Part shown: in pieces, positions 8,988-16,924 of the stretch
How positions within the stretch are numbered: position 1 is the stretch's first letter
Layout of the letters: every line of letters starts with the position of its first letter
Source: Flavobacterium cerinum
Lineage (GTDB): Bacteria; Bacteroidota; Bacteroidia; Flavobacteriales; Flavobacteriaceae
DNA: 64,000 nt
Assembly (NCBI RefSeq): GCF_024496085.1
Contig: NZ_CP101751.1
Span: 1,116,001-1,180,000 of the forward strand
Direction of reading: 5' to 3'
The notes under the pieces: model-generated
Told to the model about the DNA's origin: nothing
Seen by the model: the letters and a program-made list of their open reading frames with translations, nothing else
Database searches by the model: none
Program-made: the position numbers and the translations under genes

Positions 8988-9448
8988 ATGGAAATAAAAA
9001 AGCTTATTTTGTTTGTTATTGTTGTGTCTTTTTTTTTGCGTCTTGTAATTCTAAAACGGAAAAATCAGATAGTACGGCTGAAATTTCAACGGAGAGTAAC
9101 GATAAGGGAGGGTTAAAAAGGATTGAAAAAAGCGGTGGTTCTTTTTATGGTTGGTATTTCAAGAATGGTTTTAGGGATTGGGATGTTGTGAAAGGTAAAG
9201 ATGGTTATTGTTTGTTGGATACGGTGTCTTATTTTAAGAGGTTGAGGAGTTTTGGGGCTATTTCGGAGGAATTTATAAAGAGTGAGAGAGAAAGGCTTCA
9301 GGGGTGTGCTGAATTTATAGCGACCATTGAATATGATGTGTATGGAAATACGGAAGGTGATGAGTATTATAAATATTGTTCTTTTCTTTATTATAAGGAT
9401 TGGTTTATGAGTCAGGATCCTTTTGATCGGCTTACGTTAAAGAAATAA
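8988..9448 (+). pseudogene. Small lipoprotein gene with signal peptide out of frame at a poly-T tract
   Basis: The ATG at 8988 opens MEIKKLILFVIVVSFF, then runs into nine T residues (9029-9037), after which this frame ends after 41 codons. The downstream body is in another frame: FFASCNSKTEKSDS, then about 125 residues to the TAA at 9446-9448. Adding one T would give MEIKKLILFVIVVSFFFASC, a textbook lipoprotein signal with lipobox, joined to the body. The only uninterrupted frame for the body begins at a TTG (8978) and has a poor signal sequence. So this is a frameshifted gene, a phase-variable OFF state, or a base-count error. The body (GGSFYGWYFKNGFRDWDVV) is not recognised. Confidence 0.65.
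9029..9037 (+). repeat. T9 homopolymer in signal-peptide codons
   Basis: Nine consecutive T residues between the hydrophobic core and the lipobox of the small lipoprotein gene. The frame before and after the tract differs by one base. Confidence 0.85.
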
Positions 9449-9493
9449 ACGCACCTGTTGAAATAGGTGATGTTTTAAAAAATAAAATAAAAT

Positions 9494-9847
9494 ATGATGT
9501 CTAAAAAAAATATAATTTTTTGTTTTTTACTTTTATTAAGTATTGTTTTGGTATTCATTTATTATAACAAATATAAAGTACAAGTTCGTAGTAATGAAAA
9601 AGTGATTAAGCTATATCAAGAATCTTATTTGAAAATAGGAAAAGAAAATGAAGATATTTACCGAAATGTATTTTTAAAAAGAAATGATTCCTTATATGAG
9701 AAGTACTTTTATATGTATTATGAAGACAGCCCGTATGAAGCATATTTGCTTGCAAATAGTTATTATTTGCTTACAAAAAGTGATTCAGTATTAAAAGATG
9801 TTGAGCTGGCAAAAGAACAGCTAGATGAAATTTATAGTACAAAATAA
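9494..9847 (+). CDS. Small membrane-anchored protein of unknown function
   Basis: 117 residues. One hydrophobic segment (IIFCFLLLLSIVLVFIYY, about residues 7-24) is followed by a charged helical region rich in Tyr, Lys and Glu (YQESYLKIGKENEDIYRN). It is probably anchored in the inner membrane by its N-terminus. The start is at one of two adjacent ATGs (9494 or 9497). It lies 45 nt after the frameshifted lipoprotein gene and is the middle member of three small exported or anchored proteins of very low G+C, which suggests an accessory cluster. No family recognised. Confidence 0.6.
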   Translation: MMSKKNIIFCFLLLLSIVLVFIYYNKYKVQVRSNEKVIKLYQESYLKIGKENEDIYRNVFLKRNDSLYEKYFYMYYEDSPYEAYLLANSYYLLTKSDSVLKDVELAKEQLDEIYSTK

Positions 9848-9967
9848 GATCCCCTGCTGGCAGGTGTTGGGTATGTAAAGTGAGGTATAATGCTGCTGGT
9901 TATTATTAATCCTGTATTGGTGTTTCAGAACTGGTAAATGGTAATGTAACTAAAAAAGGAATGTTAA

Positions 9968-10519
9968 ATGAAATGGGTAGTTAATCGAATTTGTTTTCTT
10001 GTCGCGACTGTTTTTTTTTTTTTTTTTTTTCTTTTTTTCTGTGGTGGAAAATGTCAGGTTCTTAATGATGAGAAAGGGAAGGAGTATGAATTGAAAAATG
10101 GTTACAGTGTTATTAATAGAGGTGAAAATATTAAATATGATGTCGAAGGTGAAGAATTTGAAGTGAAATGTTATTTCTTTAATAATGAGGATTTTAATCT
10201 TAAGTTTGCTCAAAATTCTATCAATAAAGGGAGAATTGTGTATAATAATGAGGTTGAATTAACTGTCAACAATCGGATTAATAAAATTTTCAATAATGAT
10301 GTTTTTGAAAATGTAATTATTGATTATAGGAATTCTGTTTTTTATATAAATGAAAAATTGCCTAAAAAGCTATTTATTGTTTCAGGTCCACAGAATTTTA
10401 CAGGAAAAATATCCAATTTTTATTTTTATCAAATTATAGATTTTAATAAGAATATCGTTGATGAATGTTTTTTAGAAGAAGAGAGCCCAAATGAAGATAT
10501 GATAAAATATAGCTTTTAA
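9968..10519 (+). CDS. Small exported protein with T20 tract in the signal-peptide codons
   Basis: 183 residues from ATG 9968. The N-terminus MKWVVNRICFLVATV is followed by six Phe codons encoded by an uninterrupted run of 20 T (10011-10030), then LFFCGGKCQVLNDEK. The Cys after the hydrophobic core could be lipidated, but the preceding FF is not a good lipobox. The mature part is low-G+C with many Asn, Lys and Phe, mostly beta-predicted (ELTVNNRINKIF, VIIDYRNSVFYINEKL), and not recognised. The gene is in frame at 20 T; loss or gain of one T would abolish it. Third gene of the small accessory cluster. Confidence 0.6.
   Translation: MKWVVNRICFLVATVFFFFFFLFFCGGKCQVLNDEKGKEYELKNGYSVINRGENIKYDVEGEEFEVKCYFFNNEDFNLKFAQNSINKGRIVYNNEVELTVNNRINKIFNNDVFENVIIDYRNSVFYINEKLPKKLFIVSGPQNFTGKISNFYFYQIIDFNKNIVDECFLEEESPNEDMIKYSF
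10011..10030 (+). repeat. T20 homopolymer within a coding region
   Basis: Twenty consecutive T, followed by C and another seven T. It is the longest homopolymer I see in the window and lies inside the signal-peptide codons of the gene starting at 9968. Confidence 0.9.
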
Positions 10520-10890
10520 GGTTTCGAATACTTATGATTTGCAATCCGTGCATACAATAAATAAAGTAAAAGCTCTGACGTTATGGTTGAGGTTTTTTTT
10601 GCTAAAAAGAGTGTAAGTTGGTGATTGTTACTACGGAATGTAGTCTTCAGTCTATGCTTGGATCGGAATTGTAATTTGGATGATCAAATGAAAGAGCAGG
10701 TCTAAAAGATGTAGTTATGTTTTTAGTAAGGGTAAAGATTAAGTTTCTTAGCTTGTTTATTTCATTTTAAGAACGGATTAGAAAGCCATGTAAGAGGGTG
10801 ATAAATATGGTGGTTGAGGTTAGCTTGATTTTGCGCTTGTTCTTTTAATATAGAGCTGGGAAGTGCGAGAATACAAATGGGTGTAAAATA
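10520..10890. other. Gene-free AT-rich stretch
   Basis: About 370 bases between the small exported protein gene and the terminator of tRNA-Leu(CAA). No credible ORF, RNA gene or repeat. It may contain decayed coding sequence, but nothing is recognisable. Confidence 0.5.
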
Positions 10891-10920
10891 AAAAAGCTCC
10901 AAACTATGTTTGAAGCTTTT
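10891..10920 (-). terminator. Terminator of tRNA-Leu(CAA)
   Basis: Stem aaaagctccaaac / gtttgaagctttt with a 3-nt loop. The one apparent mismatch is a G-U pair in the minus-strand RNA. It is almost the same hairpin as that after tRNA-Leu(UAA). Confidence 0.75.
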
Positions 10921-10921
10921 G

Positions 10922-11001
10922 TACCTAGGGTGGGAATCGAACCCACACACCGTAGTACACGAGTTTGAGTCGTGCGCGTCTACCAATTCCGCCACCTAGG
11001 C
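10922..11001 (-). tRNA. tRNA-Leu (anticodon CAA)
   Basis: An 80-nt minus-strand sequence with acceptor GCCTAGG / CCTAGGT and D-arm GGAATTGGTAGAC. The anticodon stem CACGA/TCGTG encloses CTCAAAC, giving anticodon CAA. The variable arm and T-arm GGGTTCGATTCCC are intact. CCA is not encoded. On the minus strand TACATTTG (11039-11032) upstream is a -7 box. Confidence 0.97.
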
Positions 11002-11031
11002 TTCATGACAACTGTTTGTCAATTGTGGGTG

Positions 11032-11039
11032 CAAATGTA
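11032..11039 (-). promoter_or_regulatory. -7 promoter box for tRNA-Leu(CAA)
   Basis: TACATTTG on the minus strand matches TAnnTTTG and ends 31 nt before the tRNA. A TTG lies 21 nt upstream of it. Confidence 0.6.
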
Positions 11040-11105
11040 AATAAAAAAAATAGAAATAATCAAAAAAATAAAGGAAAATATTCTTTAAGTGTGGAATTTA
11101 ATTTC

Positions 11106-11113
11106 TAAATTTG
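11106..11113 (+). promoter_or_regulatory. Putative -7 promoter box for prs
   Basis: TAAATTTG matches the Bacteroidota -7 consensus and lies 51 nt before the prs start codon. No clear -33 element. Confidence 0.5.
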
Positions 11114-11164
11114 CACCTCGTTTAAACACGACAACACTAACTAACTACTAAACAACATATTAAA

Positions 11165-12106
11165 ATGTCACATATAGAACCGGAAGCAAAGATATTTGCA
11201 TGTTCTCAAAGTGAATATCTGGCTGAACAGATAGCTAAGCACTACGGTGTAGCGCTTGGTAAAGTTACAATTTCAAAATACAGCGATGGAGAATTCCAAC
11301 CGTCTTTTGAAGAGTCAATACGCGGATTACGCGTATTTTTAGTATGCTCAACATTTCCTAGTTCTGATAATTTAATGGAACTGTTGTTGATGATTGATGC
11401 GGCTAAAAGAGCTTCGGCTCGCCATATTACAGCGGTGATCCCTTATTTCGGATGGGCACGTCAGGATCGAAAAGACAAACCTAGAGTTCCGATAGGAGCG
11501 AAATTGGTGGCAAAACTGATCGAAGCGGCAGGAGCTACCCGGATCATGACGATGGATTTACATGCTGATCAAATTCAGGGCTTTTTTGAAAAGCCGGTTG
11601 ATCATTTATTTGCATCAACGATTTTCTTGCCTTATGTAAGAAGTCTGAATTTGGATAAATTAACAATTGCTTCACCGGATATGGGAGGATCGAAAAGAGC
11701 TTATGCCTATTCGAAATTCCTGGAATCAGATGTGGTAATCTGTTATAAACAAAGAAAACAGGCTAACGTTATCGATACAATGGAATTAATCGGTGATGTA
11801 ACCGGACGAAATGTGATTCTGGTTGATGATATGATTGATACCGGAGGGACATTAGCTAAAGCGGCTGATATGATGATGGAAAGAGGAGCTTTAAGTGTAC
11901 GTGCTATTTGTACACATGCTATTTTGTCGGGTGATGCTTATGAAAAAATTGAAAACTCTAAAATTGAGGAATTAATCGTTACTGATTCTATTCCGCTAAA
12001 AAAACAGAGTAAGAAAATCAGAGTAGTTAGTTGCGCTGAATTATTTGCCGATGTAATGCACATGGTTCACAATAATAATTCAATCAGCAGCAAATTCATA
12101 GTTTAA
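11165..12106 (+). CDS. prs: Ribose-phosphate pyrophosphokinase
   Basis: Makes PRPP from ribose 5-phosphate and ATP for purine, pyrimidine, histidine and NAD synthesis in the cytoplasm. 313 residues, the standard length. Visible motifs are the N-terminal KIFACSQSEYLAEQIAKHYG, the ATP-loop region GWARQDRKDKPR (about 97-108), the catalytic flexible loop region, and the PRPP-binding motif VILVDDMIDTGGTL (about 217-230). It is followed 31 nt later by rplY on the same strand; prs-rplY-pth is a common gene order. Confidence 0.98.
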   Translation: MSHIEPEAKIFACSQSEYLAEQIAKHYGVALGKVTISKYSDGEFQPSFEESIRGLRVFLVCSTFPSSDNLMELLLMIDAAKRASARHITAVIPYFGWARQDRKDKPRVPIGAKLVAKLIEAAGATRIMTMDLHADQIQGFFEKPVDHLFASTIFLPYVRSLNLDKLTIASPDMGGSKRAYAYSKFLESDVVICYKQRKQANVIDTMELIGDVTGRNVILVDDMIDTGGTLAKAADMMMERGALSVRAICTHAILSGDAYEKIENSKIEELIVTDSIPLKKQSKKIRVVSCAELFADVMHMVHNNNSISSKFIV

Positions 12107-12137
12107 GAATTTTTTATTAATTTAATTATATTTCAAA

Positions 12138-12749
12138 ATGAAATCAATTACGATCAAAGGATCTGAAAGAGAAAGCGTGGGCAAATCGGCAACGAAAGCG
12201 GCACGTAATGCTGGAATGGTTCCTTGCGTGTTATACGGAGGAGAACAACCAGTACATTTTATCGCTGAAGAAAAAGCGTTTAAAAGTTTAGTATATACTC
12301 CAAACGTACACACTGTTGTAGTTGAATTGGAAAACGGTAAATCATTCAACGCTATTTTACAAGATATTCAGGTTCACCCGGTATCAGATAAAATTTTACA
12401 CATTGACTTCTACCAGTTACACGAAGATAAAGAAATTACTATGGAAGTTCCTGTAAAAATCATTGGTAACTCTAAAGGTGTAATGGCCGGTGGTGTTTTA
12501 CGTTTAAACCAACGTAAACTTAAAGTAAGAGCTTTACCTGCTAACTTACCAGACTTCGTTGAAGCCGATATTACAGAATTAGAAATGGGTAACAAATTGT
12601 ATGTAACTAAATTACCTACAAACAACTTCAGATTGTTACACCCGGATAACACTGTAGTGTGTCAAGTGAGAATTTCACGTGCTGCTATGAAAGCTGCTCA
12701 GGAAGCTGCAAAAGCTGCAAAAGCACCAGCAAAAGGAAAGAAAAAATAA
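12138..12749 (+). CDS. rplY: 50S ribosomal protein L25 / general stress protein Ctc
   Basis: Binds 5S rRNA in the large ribosomal subunit. 203 residues in the long TL5/Ctc form. There is an N-terminal L25 beta-barrel (about 1-90; [27 protein letters not shown]) and a C-terminal Ctc domain (about 95-185; [17 protein letters not shown]). It ends in an Ala/Lys-rich tail (KAPAKGKKK) typical of Bacteroidota copies. It lies directly downstream of prs and ends at a strong intrinsic terminator, so prs-rplY is probably one transcript. Confidence 0.97.
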   Translation: MKSITIKGSERESVGKSATKAARNAGMVPCVLYGGEQPVHFIAEEKAFKSLVYTPNVHTVVVELENGKSFNAILQDIQVHPVSDKILHIDFYQLHEDKEITMEVPVKIIGNSKGVMAGGVLRLNQRKLKVRALPANLPDFVEADITELEMGNKLYVTKLPTNNFRLLHPDNTVVCQVRISRAAMKAAQEAAKAAKAPAKGKKK

Positions 12750-12769
12750 TTTTATTTTTCAAATACTTG

Positions 12770-12798
12770 AAAAGCACCGGATTCCCGGTGCTTTTTTT
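12770..12798 (+). terminator. Intrinsic terminator of prs-rplY
   Basis: Perfect 11-bp stem aaaagcaccgg / ccggtgctttt with 4-nt loop and a following T-run. Confidence 0.9.
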
Positions 12799-12843
12799 AT
12801 GGTAATCAATAACTGTGTAAAGCGGATAACTTTATGAAATATG

Positions 12844-12851
12844 TACTTTTG
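12844..12851 (+). promoter_or_regulatory. -7 promoter box for pth, 4 nt from ATG
   Basis: TACTTTTG matches TAnnTTTG and ends only four bases before the ATG at 12856. Transcription would start at or within a few bases of the start codon, so the mRNA is either leaderless or starts translation at the internal ATG at 12913. Confidence 0.6.
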
Positions 12852-12855
12852 CATC

Positions 12856-13479
12856 ATGAAAATTATAGATTGGTTATTCAGAAAAAAAGAAATACAAGAA
12901 AATACAGATCCGATGAAAAAATTTTTAATCGTTGGCTTGGGAAATATCGGAGCCGAATATGTGAATACGCGTCATAATATTGGCTTTAAGGTTTTGGATC
13001 ACCTGGCTAAAAAAGAAAGTCTGTCGTTCGAAACGGTAAAACTAGGGGCGATGGCGGAATATAAGATAAAAGGAAGAACGCTTTTATTGCTTAAGCCGAA
13101 TACGTATATGAATCTAAGCGGAAAAGCGGTACAATATTGGATGGATAAAGAAAAGATAGCAAAAGAAAACGTATTTGTTATTACCGATGATCTGAATTTG
13201 TCGTTCGGAACGATTCGTATCAAATCTAAAGGAAGTGACGGCGGTCATAATGGACTTAAAAATATTCAGTTAGTACTCAACTCGGCTGAATATCCTCGTT
13301 TTCGATTTGGAATCAGTGATGAGTTTAAAAAAGGCCAGCAGGTAGACTATGTTTTAGGGGAATGGACTGAAGAAGAAAAAGCAAAACTTCCGGAACGTTT
13401 GGATGTCGCTGTTGAAGCGATTCAGTCATTTGCGCTGGCAGGATTAAACAATACGATGAATACCTTTAACGGTAAATAA
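12856..13479 (+). CDS. pth: Peptidyl-tRNA hydrolase
   Basis: Cleaves peptidyl-tRNA released from stalled ribosomes. Conserved motifs: FLIVGLGNIGAEYVNTRHNI (substrate Asn and catalytic His), LLLKPNTYMNLSG, VITDDLNL (catalytic Asp) and GSDGGHNGLKNI. The usual family start corresponds to MKKFLIVGLGNIG at 12913 (189 residues); the ATG at 12856 adds 19 residues (MKIIDWLFRKKEIQENTDP), a type of extension also seen in flavobacteria as far as I recall. The -7 box only four bases upstream of 12856 leaves the true start open. A separate transcript from prs-rplY. Confidence 0.93.
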   Translation: MKIIDWLFRKKEIQENTDPMKKFLIVGLGNIGAEYVNTRHNIGFKVLDHLAKKESLSFETVKLGAMAEYKIKGRTLLLLKPNTYMNLSGKAVQYWMDKEKIAKENVFVITDDLNLSFGTIRIKSKGSDGGHNGLKNIQLVLNSAEYPRFRFGISDEFKKGQQVDYVLGEWTEEEKAKLPERLDVAVEAIQSFALAGLNNTMNTFNGK

Positions 13480-13518
13480 GACTTTTTCGTTATCTTTAAA
13501 AGGTTAAAAACTGCTGAT

Positions 13519-14037
13519 ATGAAGAAAATATTGCTTATCCCGGTATTGTTGGCGCTGTCGTTTTGCAATACTGCTAATACTAATAAGGCTACTATGATGA
13601 CCACTATTGAATCGGAATGTCCGAGTGACGGTAAATGTACCGTTGAGGTGTTTAAAAATAAAGCAATCGATTTAAAAACAGATGGACTCGGAAAGTTGTA
13701 TTATCAATTAGCAGATGATACTAATAAGTCGGTCGTGGTGTATGCCTATAATCGAAATGTAGAAGAAGGACTTCAGGACGGACAACATAAAGAGGAAATT
13801 ATTTTTGAAATCGATAATGGAGTAGAAACGCTTCAACTGAAAGATGGTGATCTTTCAAATGTGAAAATGCTGTTTGGAAGGCATTGTTTCTGTAGAGGGC
13901 AAGCCGGTTTTTTTGCGGTTAATCAAGGAGTTCTCAATCTTAAGCAAAAAGGAAGTGCTATAGCTTTTGAACTTGATTTTAAAATAAAAGAAGTGCCACA
14001 GGTCTTTACCCAGGTTAAAGCTACTGTTGTAAAATAA
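13519..14037 (+). CDS. Predicted lipoprotein of unknown function
   Basis: 172 residues. The lipoprotein signal is MKKILLIPVLLALSFC with lipobox ALSFC. The mature part has Cys pairs (ESECPSDGKCTVEV, RHCFCRGQAGFFAVNQG) that could form disulfides or bind metal, within a mostly beta-predicted domain. It is probably attached to the outer membrane and faces the periplasm. It starts 39 nt after pth on the same strand and ends at a strong bidirectional terminator. I do not recognise a family beyond uncharacterised flavobacterial lipoproteins. Confidence 0.75.
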   Translation: MKKILLIPVLLALSFCNTANTNKATMMTTIESECPSDGKCTVEVFKNKAIDLKTDGLGKLYYQLADDTNKSVVVYAYNRNVEEGLQDGQHKEEIIFEIDNGVETLQLKDGDLSNVKMLFGRHCFCRGQAGFFAVNQGVLNLKQKGSAIAFELDFKIKEVPQVFTQVKATVVK

Positions 14038-14066
14038 AAGAGTCCCGATTTCGGGACTCTTTTTTT
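14036..14066. terminator. Bidirectional intrinsic terminator
   Basis: Stem aagagtcccg / cgggactctt with a short loop, A-run before and T-run after. It lies between the convergent lipoprotein and metalloprotease genes. Confidence 0.88.
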
Positions 14067-14087
14067 GTTTATCGTATAGATGAATTG

Positions 14088-16790
14088 TTATTCAATAACA
14101 ATCTTTCTTACTTCTTTGTGATCTCCGTCAACAACAGATACGATATAGATTCCGGATTGAACATTGTTCAACTGGATATCCTGGTTGAATAAACCAGCGT
14201 TTTGGTAAGATTTGTTGAAGATCTCACGTCCGCGGATATCGTGTAATACTACTTTAATTTCGTTGCTTGAGTTTGAGTTAAAAGAAACACGGAAGTTACC
14301 GTTGTTCGGGTTAGGGAAGATGTTGAAATCTTGTAATCCGAAGTTGCTTGTACCTAATGTTTCCGTTCTGGAGCAGATATTAACTCCGAAGCTGTTTAAT
14401 ACTCCGTTGTTAGCCGCTGCTACGTCAGCAATAACTAATCTCCATGCTCCAAGTGAACTTTGTCCGTTGAAGATGTCTAAAGTGTTTAACGGTTTGTAAG
14501 CATTTCCGGCAGTGTTGATACCAGCACAGCTTAAGTTCGCTCCTGAATCGTCAAAAGTAGTGTTCATGTTAGAAAACAAAGTAGAACATCCTTGTTGGTA
14601 TACGATACGAATCTCACCAACTGTTGTAGCACCTGGTTTTAATAAACCGATGTATAGATCGTTAATTCTAGTGTGAGTAATGTTAACATTTAAGTTAAGG
14701 TCAGAAATCGTAACGTTATCCGGAACGTTTACTGAACCCATAATTTGCCATGCAATTGGGTTTTGAGCTGCAATTGTAGTGTTAGGATTAGCAGTGTAAG
14801 TATTACAAGTTGTAGCGATAGTATATCCTACTGCGATATTTTTAGATAACGCGTAGTAAATATTACCTACAGCTTCAATCATAATTCTACATTTAGGAGA
14901 AGCTACGTTTGGAACTGTAATTGACTGAGATCCGTCGTTTGGAGTGTTAGCCACTAAAGTTGTAAAAGTAACACCATTATCACTAGAGAATAAGATGTTT
15001 ACGTTAGCAGTGTTAATACCGTTTCCTGTAGTTCCGGCAACATCCCAAGTTACAGTCTGTGTAGATCCTTGAGTCCATGAAACGTCAGCAGTAGCTGGTG
15101 AAGTTACGCGGAAAGGTCCTGTGTTAGCAAATGTTACAACCATATCATCACGATTGGTTTGTCCTCCGTTTGGTGCTTTGTTATCACGTACAGTTAAGGC
15201 GAAATTCATCGTTCTTGCTGCATTTGGAACTACTTCCCAGGTTGGAACAAGGTTTCCTGCTAATACATCTTCAAAACGAGGCATGTAACGGTTAGGAGTT
15301 GTTTTTGGAGGGAATGATCTGAAGTTCGGCCCTGAAGTAGATGTTGCTACCGGTGGTTGAGTCGAAATTTGTGTATCGGTTTGTTCCCAACAGTAAGTTA
15401 AAACCTCACCAGCTGAGTCAGTAGCACTTCCTTTAAGGATAAATGCAGTTCCGTAAGGGATTGTATAATCTGATCCGGCGTTTACTACCGGTGCAACGTT
15501 TCCGTTGTTTGTGATCACGGCACAAGTACCAATTGAATTTACAAAAGCTTGCATTTGTCCAATACTTACAGCATGGAAGTGAGCATCAGAATTGTTCTGA
15601 ACGTCTACACCCGGACAAATACCGGCATATCCCATGATAGTGTTACCACTACCTGGCTCAACAGCTGTACCGGCACTACGGGTTGTTGTAGTACAGTTAC
15701 CGCCAAGTCCGTTGAATGTGTGTGTTGCTCCGAACTGGTGACCCATTTCGTGTGCTACATAATCGATATCATAAGGGTCTCCAACCGGTGAAGGTGATCC
15801 TGTGATACCTCTTGCTTTGTTGCTTGTACACGGTGAGTTTAACTGTGCTAAACCACCACCACCTGTACTTACAGTGTGTCCGATATCGTAGCTTCCTGAA
15901 CCGATGTTAGCGTCAATTACAGTCTGACTTTGGTTGATTAACGTGTTAGCGTTATCGTTGTCAAAAGTATCAGAATCAATAAAGATAACTAAATCGTTGT
16001 TAGCTACTAAGTTCATGTGAATTGCCATGTCTCTTTCGTAAAGACCGTTTACACGAGCCATAGTAACGTTCATTGCAGCTAATACAGCTGCTTTTTTCTG
16101 TGCAGTAGTACCACCACCAAGTCCGGCAGCGTTTACGTGGAAAGCAGCATACTCAATAGTACATGCCATAGCTAAACGGTATACTCTGTATTTACCGTCG
16201 TTTGCTAAAGCGGTAGCACTGTTTTCGATTACTCTTCCGGCTACTTCTTCCGCATCGTCTTCATTCATACAGCTGAATGAACGATTTGTGGTTAGTTCGC
16301 TTCGGGAGTAAACGATGTAGTTGTTAAGATCTTTCGTGTACGTGTCGATATATGACGTACCTGTCTGACCGGATAAAGTCATCGAGTGAAGACCGAATAG
16401 TGTAACACTAAAGTTGATGGTAGCGCTTGGGTCATCGATACCTTTACCAATGTACGTTTTGATACCCGGATATTTGGCTGCTAATCCGGCTTCCATAACT
16501 GGTGATTCGAAAATGCGGTAGCTTTCCATTTTTCCTGACGGATTAGGGAAATTTAGTACAACATCCGAAACACCATTGGAGGTTTCGCGTAAAGGAGCGT
16601 TTTGTAGCTTGGCTTTCATACCTTGAAGGTCAAGTGAAAACAACTCAAATTTCTGAGGATAGGAGGCACGCTCCATCTTTTCGTACATCTGGATTCGATC
16701 TTCCTTGACTTTCGTCCAGAGAGAACCCTGTGCATAGCCCGATGCAAATAAGCAAAAGGCTGATACTACGAATAGTAATCTTCTTTTCAT
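14088..16790 (-). CDS. T9SS-exported M12B-like (reprolysin) zinc metalloprotease
   Basis: Secreted protease of 900 residues. Signal peptide 1-20 (ends ASGYAQ). Propeptide to about 195. Reprolysin-like catalytic domain about 200-430 with the zinc site HEMGHQFGATHTF near 346 and the Met-turn stretch NTIMGYAGIC. PKD/Ig-like segment about 430-480. Beta-sandwich VTSPATADVSWTQGSTQTVT about 555-655. Proprotein-convertase P-domain about 660-806. T9SS type A sorting domain about 820-900 (FNIFPNPNNGNFRVSFN, ending KEVRKIVIE). It is a tandem paralogue of the gene at 16925; the P-domain is nearly identical at the nucleotide level. Confidence 0.92.
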   Translation of the reverse strand: MKRRLLFVVSAFCLFASGYAQGSLWTKVKEDRIQMYEKMERASYPQKFELFSLDLQGMKAKLQNAPLRETSNGVSDVVLNFPNPSGKMESYRIFESPVMEAGLAAKYPGIKTYIGKGIDDPSATINFSVTLFGLHSMTLSGQTGTSYIDTYTKDLNNYIVYSRSELTTNRSFSCMNEDDAEEVAGRVIENSATALANDGKYRVYRLAMACTIEYAAFHVNAAGLGGGTTAQKKAAVLAAMNVTMARVNGLYERDMAIHMNLVANNDLVIFIDSDTFDNDNANTLINQSQTVIDANIGSGSYDIGHTVSTGGGGLAQLNSPCTSNKARGITGSPSPVGDPYDIDYVAHEMGHQFGATHTFNGLGGNCTTTTRSAGTAVEPGSGNTIMGYAGICPGVDVQNNSDAHFHAVSIGQMQAFVNSIGTCAVITNNGNVAPVVNAGSDYTIPYGTAFILKGSATDSAGEVLTYCWEQTDTQISTQPPVATSTSGPNFRSFPPKTTPNRYMPRFEDVLAGNLVPTWEVVPNAARTMNFALTVRDNKAPNGGQTNRDDMVVTFANTGPFRVTSPATADVSWTQGSTQTVTWDVAGTTGNGINTANVNILFSSDNGVTFTTLVANTPNDGSQSITVPNVASPKCRIMIEAVGNIYYALSKNIAVGYTIATTCNTYTANPNTTIAAQNPIAWQIMGSVNVPDNVTISDLNLNVNITHTRINDLYIGLLKPGATTVGEIRIVYQQGCSTLFSNMNTTFDDSGANLSCAGINTAGNAYKPLNTLDIFNGQSSLGAWRLVIADVAAANNGVLNSFGVNICSRTETLGTSNFGLQDFNIFPNPNNGNFRVSFNSNSSNEIKVVLHDIRGREIFNKSYQNAGLFNQDIQLNNVQSGIYIVSVVDGDHKEVRKIVIE

Positions 16791-16884
16791 TAGTTATTGG
16801 ATTTATAGTTAATAATTACTCGGTTGAAATGCTAAAAAGATTACAGTTTAAGTAACCTTTTTAAAATAGTGCTGTTATAAGCAG

Positions 16885-16918
16885 AAAAGCCCCAGATGGT
16901 ATTTCTGAGGCTTTTTTT
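16885..16918. terminator. Terminator between the two M12B-like genes
   Basis: On the minus strand gcctcaga pairs with tctggggc (one G-U pair), flanked by A- and T-runs. It lies 7 nt beyond the stop codon of the upstream paralogue, so the two proteases probably have separate transcripts. Confidence 0.7.
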
Positions 16919-16924
16919 ATGTTA

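Noticed and set aside
9950..10213. 87-codon minus-strand ORF with a poly-Lys stretch
   Set aside because: It is the antisense of the T20 tract gene; the Lys run is just the complement of poly-T.
10762..10995. 77-codon ORF on the minus strand
   Set aside because: It runs over the tRNA-Leu(CAA) gene and starts inside it. This is a typical artefact of tRNA sequence.
6080..11001. Genomic island bounded by the two tRNA-Leu genes
   Set aside because: I looked for direct repeats of the tRNA 3' ends and an integrase; neither is present. The two tRNAs differ in their ends.
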